The notes beneath the pieces are model-generated. The model was not told the origin of the DNA and searched no databases. It saw only the letters and a list, made by a program, of their open reading frames with translations. A program made the position numbers and the translations under genes. From Dehalococcoidia bacterium (lineage in GTDB: Bacteria > Chloroflexota > Dehalococcoidia > Dehalococcoidales > Fen-1064), in contig PMBW01000141.1 of assembly GCA_003153075.1 (NCBI GenBank), positions 408 through 15,690 on the forward strand: 15,283 nucleotides of DNA, given 5' to 3'. Of the stretch, positions 1-7,210 are shown piece by piece; the stretch's first letter is position 1, and the number at the start of each line of letters is the position of its first letter.

Positions 1-372
1 AAAGCGGACGGTTCGCACTTGCTGGAATGGTGGCGCCGCGCGGGCATGTGGGGTGGAGCCCCTGATATTCTTGAAGAAAGAGTCCTGGAATACATTAAAG
101 CCGGGCCGCGGGGCGAAGAATCCCATCATGCGACGGAAGGGTATAATCCGAAGGCCAGATTGCCGCTCGTTACCTGCCCGCTGATGATCCTTTTTCAGAC
201 TGAAGACCCGTTCTACTGCACGGCGGAAAAAGTGAAGCAACTGGCTCCCGTCGGTACTAAATTCACAACGATGGAAAACGGCCATATCTACGTCGACCGT
301 ATCCAGCCGCAGGAATTTGCCCGGGCAATCCTCGACTTTTTAAATGTGCCGGATAAACCAAAGAAAAAATAA
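1..372 (+). CDS. alpha/beta hydrolase, C-terminal part (5' end outside window)
   Basis: The reading frame is open from base 1, so the gene starts before the window; the TTG at 19 is only an internal codon. The visible 123 residues look like the C-terminal part of an alpha/beta hydrolase. A hydrophobic strand (PLMILFQTEDPF) ends in an Asp at bases 205-207, the usual place of the acid residue of the catalytic triad. An N-G-H motif at 277-285 supplies the likely catalytic His, and a final amphipathic helix (FARAILDFL) with a Lys-rich tail follows. The nucleophile Ser and oxyanion region lie outside the window, so the substrate cannot be told. The stop codon directly abuts the ATG of the following dehydrogenase, so the two are very probably cotranscribed. 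Family assignment is fairly safe; any specific activity (esterase, dehalogenase, C-C hydrolase) is open. Confidence 0.75.
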   Translation, partial: KADGSHLLEWWRRAGMWGGAPDILEERVLEYIKAGPRGEESHHATEGYNPKARLPLVTCPLMILFQTEDPFYCTAEKVKQLAPVGTKFTTMENGHIYVDRIQPQEFARAILDFLNVPDKPKKK

Positions 373-1371
373 ATGAATCATGACGAGATAAAATCAACTC
401 CGCAAGCACCGATTCATACCGGAATCAGTCCTCAGGCCACGGCCCGCGAAGTACTGGATAAACATAATTTGCGGGGTAAGACAGCCATCGTGACGGGCGG
501 CTATTCGGGGATTGGGCTGCAGACTACACGCGCTTTGGCGAACGCTGGCTCTACTGTCGTCATACCGGCGCGGGTAGTTGAAAAAGCGCAGGCGGTGCTG
601 GTGGAAATCCCTAACCTGGAGTTCGATACGCTCGACCTGATGGATCAGCCTTCGATCGACGCCTTTGCCCATCGGTTTTTAGCTTCCGGCAGACCGCTGC
701 ATATCCTGATTAATAATGCCGGGATCCTGGGCGTTCCGCTGAGGCGTGACGCACGCGGTAATGAATCCATGTTTTCGACCAATCACCTCGGCCATTTCCA
801 GCTCACGGCAAGGCTTTGGCCTGCGTTAAAAAAGGCCAACGGAGCGCGTGTCGTTGCGCTGTCATCCTATTCTCATCACGCCGGCGGATTCGATTTTGAC
901 GACCCTAATTTTGAGCGCCGGGAATATAATAAAAGGCAGGCTTATTCGCAGTCTAAAACTGCGGCCGCTTTATTCGCGGTGGCGCTGGATAAACGGGGTA
1001 GAACCCACAATATCCGGGCGTTTGCGGTGCATCCCGGATTTATTCCGGATACAAATCTGGATCGTAGCGTCCCCATCGGGGAAAGAATGCCCCGTTTGGT
1101 CAGAGATGAAAACGGACAGATTATTTCCAATCTCGACGGTATGCTGTTTAAAACCGTCGAGCAGGGTGCGGCGACCATCATCTGGTGCGCCACCAGCGAA
1201 CAATTGAACGGTATGGGCGGCGTTTATTGCGAGAATCTCAATATTGCCCGGGCTGTCCCGGCTGATCAGAAAAAGGGGCCGGGTGTCTGGCCGTGGGCAA
1301 TCGATCATGACCTGGCAGAACGGCTCTGGCAACTCAGTGAAAACCTTACCGGGGTAAAATTTGTAATTTAG
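373..1371 (+). CDS. short-chain dehydrogenase/reductase (SDR) family oxidoreductase
   Basis: A 332-residue NAD(P)-dependent oxidoreductase of the classical SDR fold, probably cytoplasmic. The cofactor-binding TGGYSGIG motif is at residues 41-48, the NNAG motif at 114-117, the catalytic Asn in TNHLGHF at 137, the Ser pair at 164-165, and the YxxxK pair at Tyr191/Lys195. The His-Pro-Gly after the active site (220-222) is also typical. All catalytic tetrad residues are present. The length, and the layout with about 35 residues before the Rossmann fold and a long C-terminal region, resemble the retinol-dehydrogenase/WWOX-like SDR branch rather than the 250-residue FabG type. The ATG at 373 follows the stop of the hydrolase gene with no gap, implying translational coupling and perhaps a joint catabolic role. 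Substrate unknown. Confidence 0.88.
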   Translation: MNHDEIKSTPQAPIHTGISPQATAREVLDKHNLRGKTAIVTGGYSGIGLQTTRALANAGSTVVIPARVVEKAQAVLVEIPNLEFDTLDLMDQPSIDAFAHRFLASGRPLHILINNAGILGVPLRRDARGNESMFSTNHLGHFQLTARLWPALKKANGARVVALSSYSHHAGGFDFDDPNFERREYNKRQAYSQSKTAAALFAVALDKRGRTHNIRAFAVHPGFIPDTNLDRSVPIGERMPRLVRDENGQIISNLDGMLFKTVEQGAATIIWCATSEQLNGMGGVYCENLNIARAVPADQKKGPGVWPWAIDHDLAERLWQLSENLTGVKFVI

Positions 1372-1446
1372 ATAAATAAAATAATTCCAGGTTTCCTTCT
1401 TCATATTATCTACGCTAATAGCTCAAACAAACTCTTTCATCTCATA

Positions 1447-1476
1447 TTGACGACAGGCGTTCCGTAAATATATCAT
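1447..1476 (+). promoter_or_regulatory. candidate sigma70-type promoter (upstream of lipoprotein gene)
   Basis: TTGACG at 1447-1452 and TATCAT at 1471-1476 are separated by 18 bases; each hexamer differs from the sigma70 consensus at one position. It lies in the 195-bp gap between the dehydrogenase and the lipoprotein gene and would give a leader of roughly 80 nt. No experimental support; judged by eye. Confidence 0.45.
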
Positions 1477-1482
1477 GGTTAT

Positions 1483-1536
1483 TTGACAATACCTGATAAT
1501 ACCCATTTATTAAGTTTACATAACTACTGCTATTAT
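1483..1536 (+). promoter_or_regulatory. second candidate promoter region (TTGACA and extended -10)
   Basis: A perfect TTGACA box occurs at 1483-1488, but the hexamer 17 bases downstream (1506-1511, TTTATT) is only a moderate -10. Further on, TGCTATTAT at 1528-1536 matches an extended -10 (TGn plus a hexamer one off consensus) that could work with a weak -35. These may be tandem or alternative promoters for the lipoprotein gene. Confidence 0.35.
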
Positions 1537-1553
1537 GCGGGGCTGAACTGCAT

Positions 1554-1560
1554 GGAGGAG
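1554..1560 (+). promoter_or_regulatory. strong ribosome binding site of the lipoprotein gene
   Basis: GGAGGAG followed by TGAT, close to the full anti-Shine-Dalgarno complement, ends six bases before the ATG at 1567. This fixes the start and suggests efficient translation. Confidence 0.75.
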
Positions 1561-1566
1561 TGATAT

Positions 1567-2802
1567 ATGACAATTAATGGATGGACTGCCAGGGTATTCA
1601 CTGTGTTAATTGTAACTACCTGTGTAGCTGCCGCTGCCGGCTGTGGGCAAAGCAGTCAATCTACCACTTCAGCTACTTCAACGTTATCAAAAACAGTATC
1701 GAGTTCAAGTGCTGCTAAAGTAAACACAACTGTTTCCTCATCTAAACCGGGTACATCAACGACCGCTGCCGCCGGCACGGTACTGAAAATGAAAACCGTC
1801 AGTTATATTGATCAGAAGGGCATCGGCAAAGAAGCCTTCAAGCTGCTGATCCCCTCGGACTGGCAATATGAAGGCGGGGTGCAGTGGGTGCTGGATAATC
1901 CCACCATGCCCGCGGTATCCGCATTCAGGGTCTGGAATCCGAAGGGTCAGGAGCAATTCCAGGTCTTCCCCAATCAGGCTTTCTTCTGGACGGATAACCC
2001 GCTGACCGCAGGGCTTTTTCCGGTCGGTTCGAAGTATTTCGGCAACGAAGTCAAAGCTCCCCTGGAACCGCTGCAGGCGCTCAAAGACGTTGTGATCGCC
2101 AGATTCCGCGGTAATGTGCAGGGATTGAAAATAACCACGGAACAGGATATCTCCAGCGCCGTTAACGCGGGCAACACCGGCAGCAGCGGCGGCCTGCAAA
2201 CCACTAATAAAGCCGGGAAGATCAGAATTGAATACACCGAAAACGGCAAAACCTACGAGGATGAAATGTACTGCGTTATCCAGGCTACCTATATCCCGGT
2301 GCAGACTCTCTCCGGCTGGAAAACCAACATTATGTGGGGAGTCAACAATATCGCGTCTTTCCGCGCCGAAAAAGGGAAACTGGATGCCAACGCCAGGATA
2401 TTCCAGACCATCTCCGATTCGCTAAAGCTGAACCTGCAATGGTTCAATACCTATGTCCAGGTCGTCGAGTACCTGATTAAGGCGAATATTCAAAAGATCA
2501 ACAGCGTCGGACAACTTGGCTCGATCATTGCGCAGACCGGCAGCGAGATCCGCCAGGAGAATCTGGACCTCTATAACCAGCGGGAAGCCGTCAACGATTC
2601 TATCTCTAATCAATTCAGCCAGTATGTCCGGGGTGTGGACAATTATTATAACCCCATCGAAGGCACGAATGTCGAATTACCGACGGGCTACAATAACGTT
2701 TGGGTCAATGGCTCCGGCGATTATGTGCTGTCCGATAACCCGAACTATAATCCGAACGTCGGCTCGAATCAGAATTTCCAGCGGCTGGATAAAGCGAAAT
2801 AG
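1567..2802 (+). CDS. secreted lipoprotein of unknown function with Ser/Thr-rich linker
   Basis: A 411-residue exported lipoprotein. Residues 1-25 form a signal peptide with a hydrophobic core, and the lipobox A-A-G-C places the lipid-carrying Cys at 26. Residues 29-66 are a low-complexity linker in which 24 of 38 residues are Ser or Thr. The mature domain (from about 70) contains a beta-rich, Trp/Phe-rich region (roughly 75-275), then a helical, Gln/Asn-rich stretch (about 280-345). The Tyr/Asn/Gly-rich tail contains motifs such as GYNNVWVNGSGDYV. I do not recognise a characterised family; the tail resembles that of uncharacterised secreted proteins of Gram-positive-type bacteria. The start is set by the strong ribosome binding site. 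It stands alone between gaps, with its own promoter candidates. The linker could be a target of the O-glycosyltransferases encoded further along, which is inference. Confidence 0.85.
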   Translation: MTINGWTARVFTVLIVTTCVAAAAGCGQSSQSTTSATSTLSKTVSSSSAAKVNTTVSSSKPGTSTTAAAGTVLKMKTVSYIDQKGIGKEAFKLLIPSDWQYEGGVQWVLDNPTMPAVSAFRVWNPKGQEQFQVFPNQAFFWTDNPLTAGLFPVGSKYFGNEVKAPLEPLQALKDVVIARFRGNVQGLKITTEQDISSAVNAGNTGSSGGLQTTNKAGKIRIEYTENGKTYEDEMYCVIQATYIPVQTLSGWKTNIMWGVNNIASFRAEKGKLDANARIFQTISDSLKLNLQWFNTYVQVVEYLIKANIQKINSVGQLGSIIAQTGSEIRQENLDLYNQREAVNDSISNQFSQYVRGVDNYYNPIEGTNVELPTGYNNVWVNGSGDYVLSDNPNYNPNVGSNQNFQRLDKAK

Positions 2803-3099
2803 CCGGGACGCCTGCCGCATAAAGCGGTAGTATACAATCAGGTTAAACGCAATATCGCATTAGTGACCAAATAAATATTAGGTAAAACCGTAAGGCGATT
2901 TAGTACGTTTGCACCATTGCTTAGGATTAATTGTTCTGATATGGTTAAGAATAAGAAGAAATAGCCGGGCTTTTTGTAGCGGATAAACACGAGCGGCTTT
3001 CAGATATTAGGTTTATTTTTACTACGTTTCTTCCCAATGGTTTTCTGCACGAAAAATCTACGGATATAACTTGTCTCGTTTTGATAATCCGGCGGAATA
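2803..3099. other. 297-bp intergenic region
   Basis: No gene seen. A hairpin at 2812-2830 (7-bp stem with one G-U pair, 5-base loop) follows the lipoprotein stop but lacks a T-tract, so it is at best a weak terminator or an mRNA 3' stabiliser. The words TAGCCGGG and ATATTAGGT each occur twice in the region, without obvious meaning. No convincing promoter for the DUF2079 gene was found; TATAAC at 3065-3070 has no good -35 partner. Confidence 0.5.
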
Positions 3100-4569
3100 A
3101 TGTCACTGAAAATTAAATTTCTGCAATGGACTAAAACCCCCATCTTCTGGGCAATCGCGATTGCACTGGTTTATGCCTGTGTAATGATGTATATTACTAT
3201 TCATCTCCTGCACGATTCATTTCATACTTCAGCGTTCGATTTAGGTGTTTTTACACAGGAGATGAGAAATACACTCCAGGGGAATATTTTATACAGTCCG
3301 GCGATCGGCGGATCACAATTTGTTCCTCATTTTTCTCCTGTGCTTTTTTTATTGGTGCCTGTTTACTGGTTATTTCCTCATGCCCAGACGCTATTAGTTG
3401 TGCAGTGTCTGCTTCTCGCTTTTGGCGGCTATCTGATATACGTTATTGCTAGAGACTATAACTACAGTCATCGCGCTAGTTTGATTTTGGAATGTCTGTA
3501 TTTTGTAAATCCGTTGGTTTGGGGAGTCGCACTTTTTGATTTTCATACCGAAGCTTTTGTTATTCCCGCTTTCCTAGCTATGTTTCTCGGTTTGAAAAGG
3601 AATAATTGGATTTTTTTCGGCTTGGGTTTATTATTTGTGCTTGCGTCCAAAGAAGATGTAGTTCTGACATTGGGCATTTTTGGTGCTGTGCTTATTATTT
3701 TCGATTATTGGCAGCATAAAAAAGTGCAGAAAACGTCAATAATTATCTTTTTGTCAGCAATCTTTACGTATGCCTTAAGTATAGTCGTTTCTCGATTGGC
3801 CATAGTTGGTGAGCCCATCCGTGTCCTTTCTTTTCTCACCAATCGGTATGCATACGTTGGCAAACCGGTATCTGAGGCTATCCCAATGGCGGTCAGCACA
3901 ATATTCAGTAAGGGTTCATTATTCCTGATTGGCGCGTATCTCGCGCCGTTGGCTGCTTTACCTTTATTATCGCCAAAATGGTCAATCCCCGGTCTGATAG
4001 TCATGCCCTCGGGTATAGTTTCTACTAATTCAGGGCAGCATAGTCAATTAATGCAATATCCGGCAGCAGCTTTGCCCTTTCTTTTTATGGCATTCATCGA
4101 AGTCCTGCCGCGGGTCCACATGAACCAGCACATACAATTATTGATTAAGAAATCGAATAATCGCATGATCACATACTCATTTATATTTTTAATCATTATC
4201 TCTTTCAGCGTTATCTCCGAAGGCAGGATTAACATCGCTTCTTTACCGGATGAACATGACGCAGCCATAAATCAAGTGATCGGGTTAGTTCCCGACAACG
4301 TTACAGTTACGGCCAGTAATGAAATCTTTCCCCATCTAAGTTCACGGACGTATGTTTACCTGGATGCCGTGGAAGGGAAGTTGATAGCTCCAGCAGCAGG
4401 AATAACAAAAACTGATTGGGGATTTCCGGATAAACGCACTGAATATGTAATTATTGACACTAAAAATTACAAATCTTTTGCTTTTTATACGATAGTACGG
4501 TCAAGCGAATATAAATTTGTTAAATCTATTGATGGAGTCGAGTTGTTTCAGTTTCGGAATCAAAATTAG
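3100..4569 (+). CDS. DUF2079 family multi-pass membrane protein
   Basis: A 489-residue integral membrane protein with many hydrophobic helices (first at about 14-36) and a soluble C-terminal domain after about residue 375. Family signatures of DUF2079 are clear: FDLGVF at 46-51 in the first extracytoplasmic loop, HFSP at 77-80, DFHTEAF at 147-153 and KEDV at 184-187. The family is uncharacterised, but its topology and conserved first-loop acidic residue resemble GT-C fold glycosyltransferases that use lipid-linked sugars, and its genes often sit near surface-glycan genes. Here it converges on the heptose/glycosyltransferase operon, fitting a role in building or modifying cell-surface glycan. 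The ATG at 3100 is preceded only by a weak GGCGGA ribosome binding site. Base composition looks more AT-rich than in the preceding dehydrogenase and lipoprotein genes. Function is inferred only. Confidence 0.85.
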   Translation: MSLKIKFLQWTKTPIFWAIAIALVYACVMMYITIHLLHDSFHTSAFDLGVFTQEMRNTLQGNILYSPAIGGSQFVPHFSPVLFLLVPVYWLFPHAQTLLVVQCLLLAFGGYLIYVIARDYNYSHRASLILECLYFVNPLVWGVALFDFHTEAFVIPAFLAMFLGLKRNNWIFFGLGLLFVLASKEDVVLTLGIFGAVLIIFDYWQHKKVQKTSIIIFLSAIFTYALSIVVSRLAIVGEPIRVLSFLTNRYAYVGKPVSEAIPMAVSTIFSKGSLFLIGAYLAPLAALPLLSPKWSIPGLIVMPSGIVSTNSGQHSQLMQYPAAALPFLFMAFIEVLPRVHMNQHIQLLIKKSNNRMITYSFIFLIIISFSVISEGRINIASLPDEHDAAINQVIGLVPDNVTVTASNEIFPHLSSRTYVYLDAVEGKLIAPAAGITKTDWGFPDKRTEYVIIDTKNYKSFAFYTIVRSSEYKFVKSIDGVELFQFRNQN

Positions 4570-4620
4570 TCCGTATTTTGTTCTTGGAGATATTGAAGTA
4601 TTAAGCTAATTTGCCTTGAA

Positions 4621-4666
4621 TCAGGATTTCGCCCGTTTAATTATTAGTGCCCGGGAATAATCCTGA
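4621..4666. repeat. inverted repeat between convergent genes, possible bidirectional 3' structure
   Basis: TCAGGATT at 4621-4628 pairs with AATCCTGA at 4659-4666, and inside it CCCG (4632-4635) pairs with CGGG (4652-4655), with a symmetric 3x3 internal loop and a 16-base terminal loop. It lies between the DUF2079 stop and the methyltransferase stop, where a shared terminator would be expected. There is no T-tract on either side, so intrinsic termination is uncertain. Confidence 0.4.
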
Positions 4667-4711
4667 AACGGTTAAGACACCTGATCCGCTATGGAATTAA
4701 ATGCAGGCAGT

Positions 4712-5374
4712 TCACACAGCTTTCTGGAAAACACCTTCGAACGAAAAATTAAAAGAGTTGTGCCCATAGTGGTCTGCGATGATCCTATCTCTTTTAGTTA
4801 ATGAAACATCATCGAGTTTATTATGCAACGTATCAAGCTGAATTATTTCCCATTTACCGGTTTGTTTTACAATAGTGACAAGACTCTCTGGAGAGTAATT
4901 CCGTTTATGGTCTGGATTTGCCCCCCTTTCTCCGATGCGGGGATAGTATCTCTCATCAGGCAAAAGAACAACAAGGTAACCTCCCGTTTTGAGAGCTCTC
5001 CGCATTTCCGCTACACTTTTTGCAGGATCAACAAAATGCTCTAGACAATGACTGGAGAATATAAAATCTAAAGACCCATTTGAGAACCATGATAAGTCCA
5101 AATATTCTTTGGAAGGACAACCAATATTCGCGCCGTAGGCGTACCCGAAATCTTTATCTCCTAATCTAATATCAATACCAATTGCGCATGAATGAATTTT
5201 ACTTAATCCGCAGCCAATATCAATACCAGCGCCTTTTGTGTATTTAATTACTTCATTAAATTCTAATCGCCTGAATATTGTCTCAAAGGAAGCTCCTACT
5301 TTTTCAAAATTATCTTCCATTTCGCTAATACTTATACTATTTCCATTCGGCGAAATAAGAATCTTCTTTTCCAT
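4712..5374 (-). CDS. class I SAM-dependent methyltransferase (methyltransferase type 11-like)
   Basis: A 220-residue soluble protein with the Rossmann-like methyltransferase fold. The SAM-binding motif I, IDIGCG, is at residues 51-56. An acidic residue ending strand 2 is at Asp68 (IGIDIR), SSHCLEH at 107-113 corresponds to motif IV, and GGYLVVLLPD at 131-140 is the strand 5 region. A GGAGG ribosome binding site (minus strand, 5381-5385) lies six bases before the ATG, supporting the start. It is last in the minus-strand heptose operon, 64 bp after the nucleotidyltransferase gene. Position suggests it O-methylates a sugar or glycan made by the cluster, but methyltransferases of this type act on many substrates, including quinones and small metabolites. 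The substrate is unknown. Confidence 0.82.
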   Translation of the reverse strand: MEKKILISPNGNSISISEMEDNFEKVGASFETIFRRLEFNEVIKYTKGAGIDIGCGLSKIHSCAIGIDIRLGDKDFGYAYGANIGCPSKEYLDLSWFSNGSLDFIFSSHCLEHFVDPAKSVAEMRRALKTGGYLVVLLPDERYYPRIGERGANPDHKRNYSPESLVTIVKQTGKWEIIQLDTLHNKLDDVSLTKRDRIIADHYGHNSFNFSFEGVFQKAV

Positions 5375-5438
5375 AAAAAGCCTCCAAAATATTTGTCGTT
5401 AGATTTGTAATATCCTGCAACTAAGATTAGTTTTAAGT

Positions 5439-5912
5439 TTACCGTTTCTTATTAACGTCGTTTTCCGTAAGTCTCTTCAACAGCCACGAACTTGATTGAA
5501 CTTTCGTCCCACCGACATCATAAACGATTTTACACCCCAGTTCTTTGCAAACTTTGATTTCAATTTCTGCCATATTGCCCGGTGTTCGGTCTCCGCCTTT
5601 CGCCAGGATGTCGGGCTTGATCAGTTTAAGCGCTTCCTCACAAGTAACATCTTTTCCCGGGTCAATTATTACCTTGTCTACATACTTAATACTTTCGATT
5701 ATTTCTTTTCTTTCCTGTTGATCAAGGTAAAATGTTTTGCCTTTCTTTTTTATTAATTGTTCATCGCTATTTAACATCACTACCAGGACATCGCCCAACT
5801 TTTTAGCTTCTTTAAACAGCCGTATATGTCCTTCATGAAGAGGATCAAAACCTCCGCCGGTAGCGACAACGACCTTCTTTAATTTGAAAAACCGGCCAAT
5901 ATTCTTAAGCAT
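5439..5912 (-). CDS. HldE C-domain (RfaE2)-like sugar-phosphate nucleotidyltransferase
   Basis: A 157-residue nucleotidyltransferase of the cytidylyltransferase-like (HxGH) superfamily. Motifs: GGFDPLHEGH at 20-29 with His26 and His29, LNSDE at 47-51, KGGDRTPGN at 106-114 and the C-terminal SSSWLL. The overall pattern resembles the adenylyltransferase domain of HldE/RfaE, which makes ADP-heptose from heptose 1-phosphate and ATP; glycerol-3-phosphate cytidylyltransferase and archaeal relatives are the alternative. The frame is open upstream to an ATG at 6038, but that would overlap the GT2 gene by 134 bp and add a segment not expected for the family. The internal ATG at 5912 gives the normal domain length and an 8-bp overlap with the GT2 stop, typical of coupled genes. 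Context with gmhA, gmhB and hddA makes a heptose 1-phosphate substrate likely. Whether ATP, CTP or GTP is used cannot be read from sequence. Confidence 0.8.
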   Translation of the reverse strand: MLKNIGRFFKLKKVVVATGGGFDPLHEGHIRLFKEAKKLGDVLVVMLNSDEQLIKKKGKTFYLDQQERKEIIESIKYVDKVIIDPGKDVTCEEALKLIKPDILAKGGDRTPGNMAEIEIKVCKELGCKIVYDVGGTKVQSSSWLLKRLTENDVNKKR

Positions 5913-6642
5913 ATTTTCTTTCAAATCGAAGTTGCCACACGAGTTTAAAGTAATCTTTAATTTCTTTTGACGAAAATTTGGAGCTGCCTTGAGTCCGCTC
6001 TGTAAATACGATAGGAATCTCTTTGTAATTAAATCCATTTTTTATCATGCGGTACACTGTTTCCATACCAATTGAATATCCGCGTGATTTGAATTTATCG
6101 AAGGTCAGGCTCTGTAAGGCTTTTTTCCTATAACATTTATAGCCGCTGTGCCATTCTTTTATACCCCATCCTAACATCATACGCGCATATAAACTGGCAC
6201 CGAGACTGACACCGCCCCTGAAGAAATTTCTCTGCCCCATATGGCCGCCTCGGATCCGTCTGGAACCAATTACAATGTCATATTTCGCTGCTTCTTTAAG
6301 TAACCGCGGAATATCAGCCGGGTTATGACTGTAATCAGCATCCATCTCAATAATATAATCGACGTCCTGACTTAGTATATATTTGAATCCGGCAATACCT
6401 GCGGTACCTCGCCCCTTCTCGTTACGATGAATAACATGGATTCTGCCGGGATTTTTTGTGCTTAGTTCTTCGGCAATCGTTCCGGTACCGTCAGGAGAAT
6501 TGTCGTCTACTATCACAATTAAAAGTTTTTCTATATTTAATTCCTTTAACTCGGAGTTGCTTTCGAGCCCGAGGAGACTTTCAATCATTTTAACGATATT
6601 TCCCGCCTCATTGTAAGTTGGAAGCATAACTGCTGCTTTCAT
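5905..6642 (-). CDS. DPM1-like GT2 glycosyltransferase (polyprenol monophosphomannose synthase family)
   Basis: A 245-residue family 2 glycosyltransferase, GT-A fold, acting at the cytoplasmic face of the membrane. Motifs: PTYNEAGNI near the N-terminus, DDNSPDGT at 46-53, the metal-binding DAD at 101-103, GSRRI at 126-130 and HSGYKCYRKKAL at 165-176, all typical of DPM1/Ppm1 enzymes that move mannose from GDP-mannose to dolichyl or polyprenyl phosphate. It lacks the C-terminal membrane segments of the GtrB type, as do single-domain DPM1 enzymes. AAGGAAAG precedes the ATG as ribosome binding site. It sits inside the heptose operon, 34 bp after gmhB and overlapping the nucleotidyltransferase by 8 bp. 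This suggests that its donor may be NDP-heptose and its product a polyprenyl-phosphate sugar for the membrane GT-C enzymes upstream. That donor assignment is inference; mannose or glucose is possible. Confidence 0.87.
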   Translation of the reverse strand: MKAAVMLPTYNEAGNIVKMIESLLGLESNSELKELNIEKLLIVIVDDNSPDGTGTIAEELSTKNPGRIHVIHRNEKGRGTAGIAGFKYILSQDVDYIIEMDADYSHNPADIPRLLKEAAKYDIVIGSRRIRGGHMGQRNFFRGGVSLGASLYARMMLGWGIKEWHSGYKCYRKKALQSLTFDKFKSRGYSIGMETVYRMIKNGFNYKEIPIVFTERTQGSSKFSSKEIKDYFKLVWQLRFERKYA

Positions 6643-6676
6643 ATACTTTCCTTTTATGTTTTTGAGCTTGTTTTAT

Positions 6677-7210
6677 TTAGTGAGTGGTAATTTTATTGAC
6701 CTTTAAAAGCTGCGCCGCTTCTATTAGGTTCTTCACAGCGTAATCAGCCTTGAGCCCGGCTTCAATCTCCCTGTTAATAATTAATATCGTAGAACACCCG
6801 GCAGCTTTGCCAGCTTCGATATCTTTGGCGCTATCTCCGATAAAATATGATTGACTTAGATCAATATTAAAATCGCCGGCTGCTTGTATAATTAAATTCG
6901 GTTTTGGTTTACGGCAATTGCAGTTTTCATCCGGATGGTGTGGACAATAATATATTCCATCGATATGGGCTCCCTCATCAGCCAGTTTTGTTTTCATTTT
7001 CTCGTGTATACAGTTAAGCGTTTCCTCGGAAAAATAGCCGCGCCCCACTCCGGATTGATTAGTGATCAAAATAACTTTAAAACCGGCTGCATTAAGTTCC
7101 TTTATGCCTTTACCTGCGCCGGGTAACAATTCGAATTGTTCCGGAGATGAACAGTAGGGTACGTCCCTGGATATTGTACCGTCACGATCGATAAAGACGC
7201 ATTTGTTCAT
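6677..7210 (-). CDS. gmhB: D-glycero-D-manno-heptose 1,7-bisphosphate 7-phosphatase
   Basis: A 177-residue HAD-superfamily (HAD-IIIA, histidinol-phosphatase-like) enzyme removing the 7-phosphate from heptose 1,7-bisphosphate. The DxD nucleophile/acid pair is Asp8 and Asp10 (DRDGT), motif II is TNQSGVGRG at 50-58, and the GmhB zinc loop is complete: Cys89, His91, Cys97 and Cys99. RKPKP follows at 100-104, and the metal-binding GDSAKD is at 125-130. The length is normal for GmhB. The ATG overlaps the gmhA stop by four bases (ATGA), so translation is coupled. The zinc loop separates it from generic HAD phosphatases, and neighbouring gmhA and hddA make the assignment strong. Anomer preference (alpha or beta bisphosphate) cannot be judged. 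Confidence 0.92.
   Translation of the reverse strand: MNKCVFIDRDGTISRDVPYCSSPEQFELLPGAGKGIKELNAAGFKVILITNQSGVGRGYFSEETLNCIHEKMKTKLADEGAHIDGIYYCPHHPDENCNCRKPKPNLIIQAAGDFNIDLSQSYFIGDSAKDIEAGKAAGCSTILIINREIEAGLKADYAVKNLIEAAQLLKVNKITTH

Noticed and set aside
970..1404. 144-codon minus-strand frame at the end of the dehydrogenase
   Set aside because: Antisense to a conserved SDR coding region; no family motif of its own.
1756..2199. 147-codon minus-strand frame inside the lipoprotein gene
   Set aside because: Antisense shadow of a gene with a signal peptide, lipobox and strong ribosome binding site.
2812..2830. Hairpin after the lipoprotein gene as an intrinsic terminator
   Set aside because: The stem is short, has a G-U pair and no following T-tract.
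3065..3088. TATAAC/GATAAT words as a promoter for the DUF2079 gene
   Set aside because: No reasonable -35 element at the required distance.
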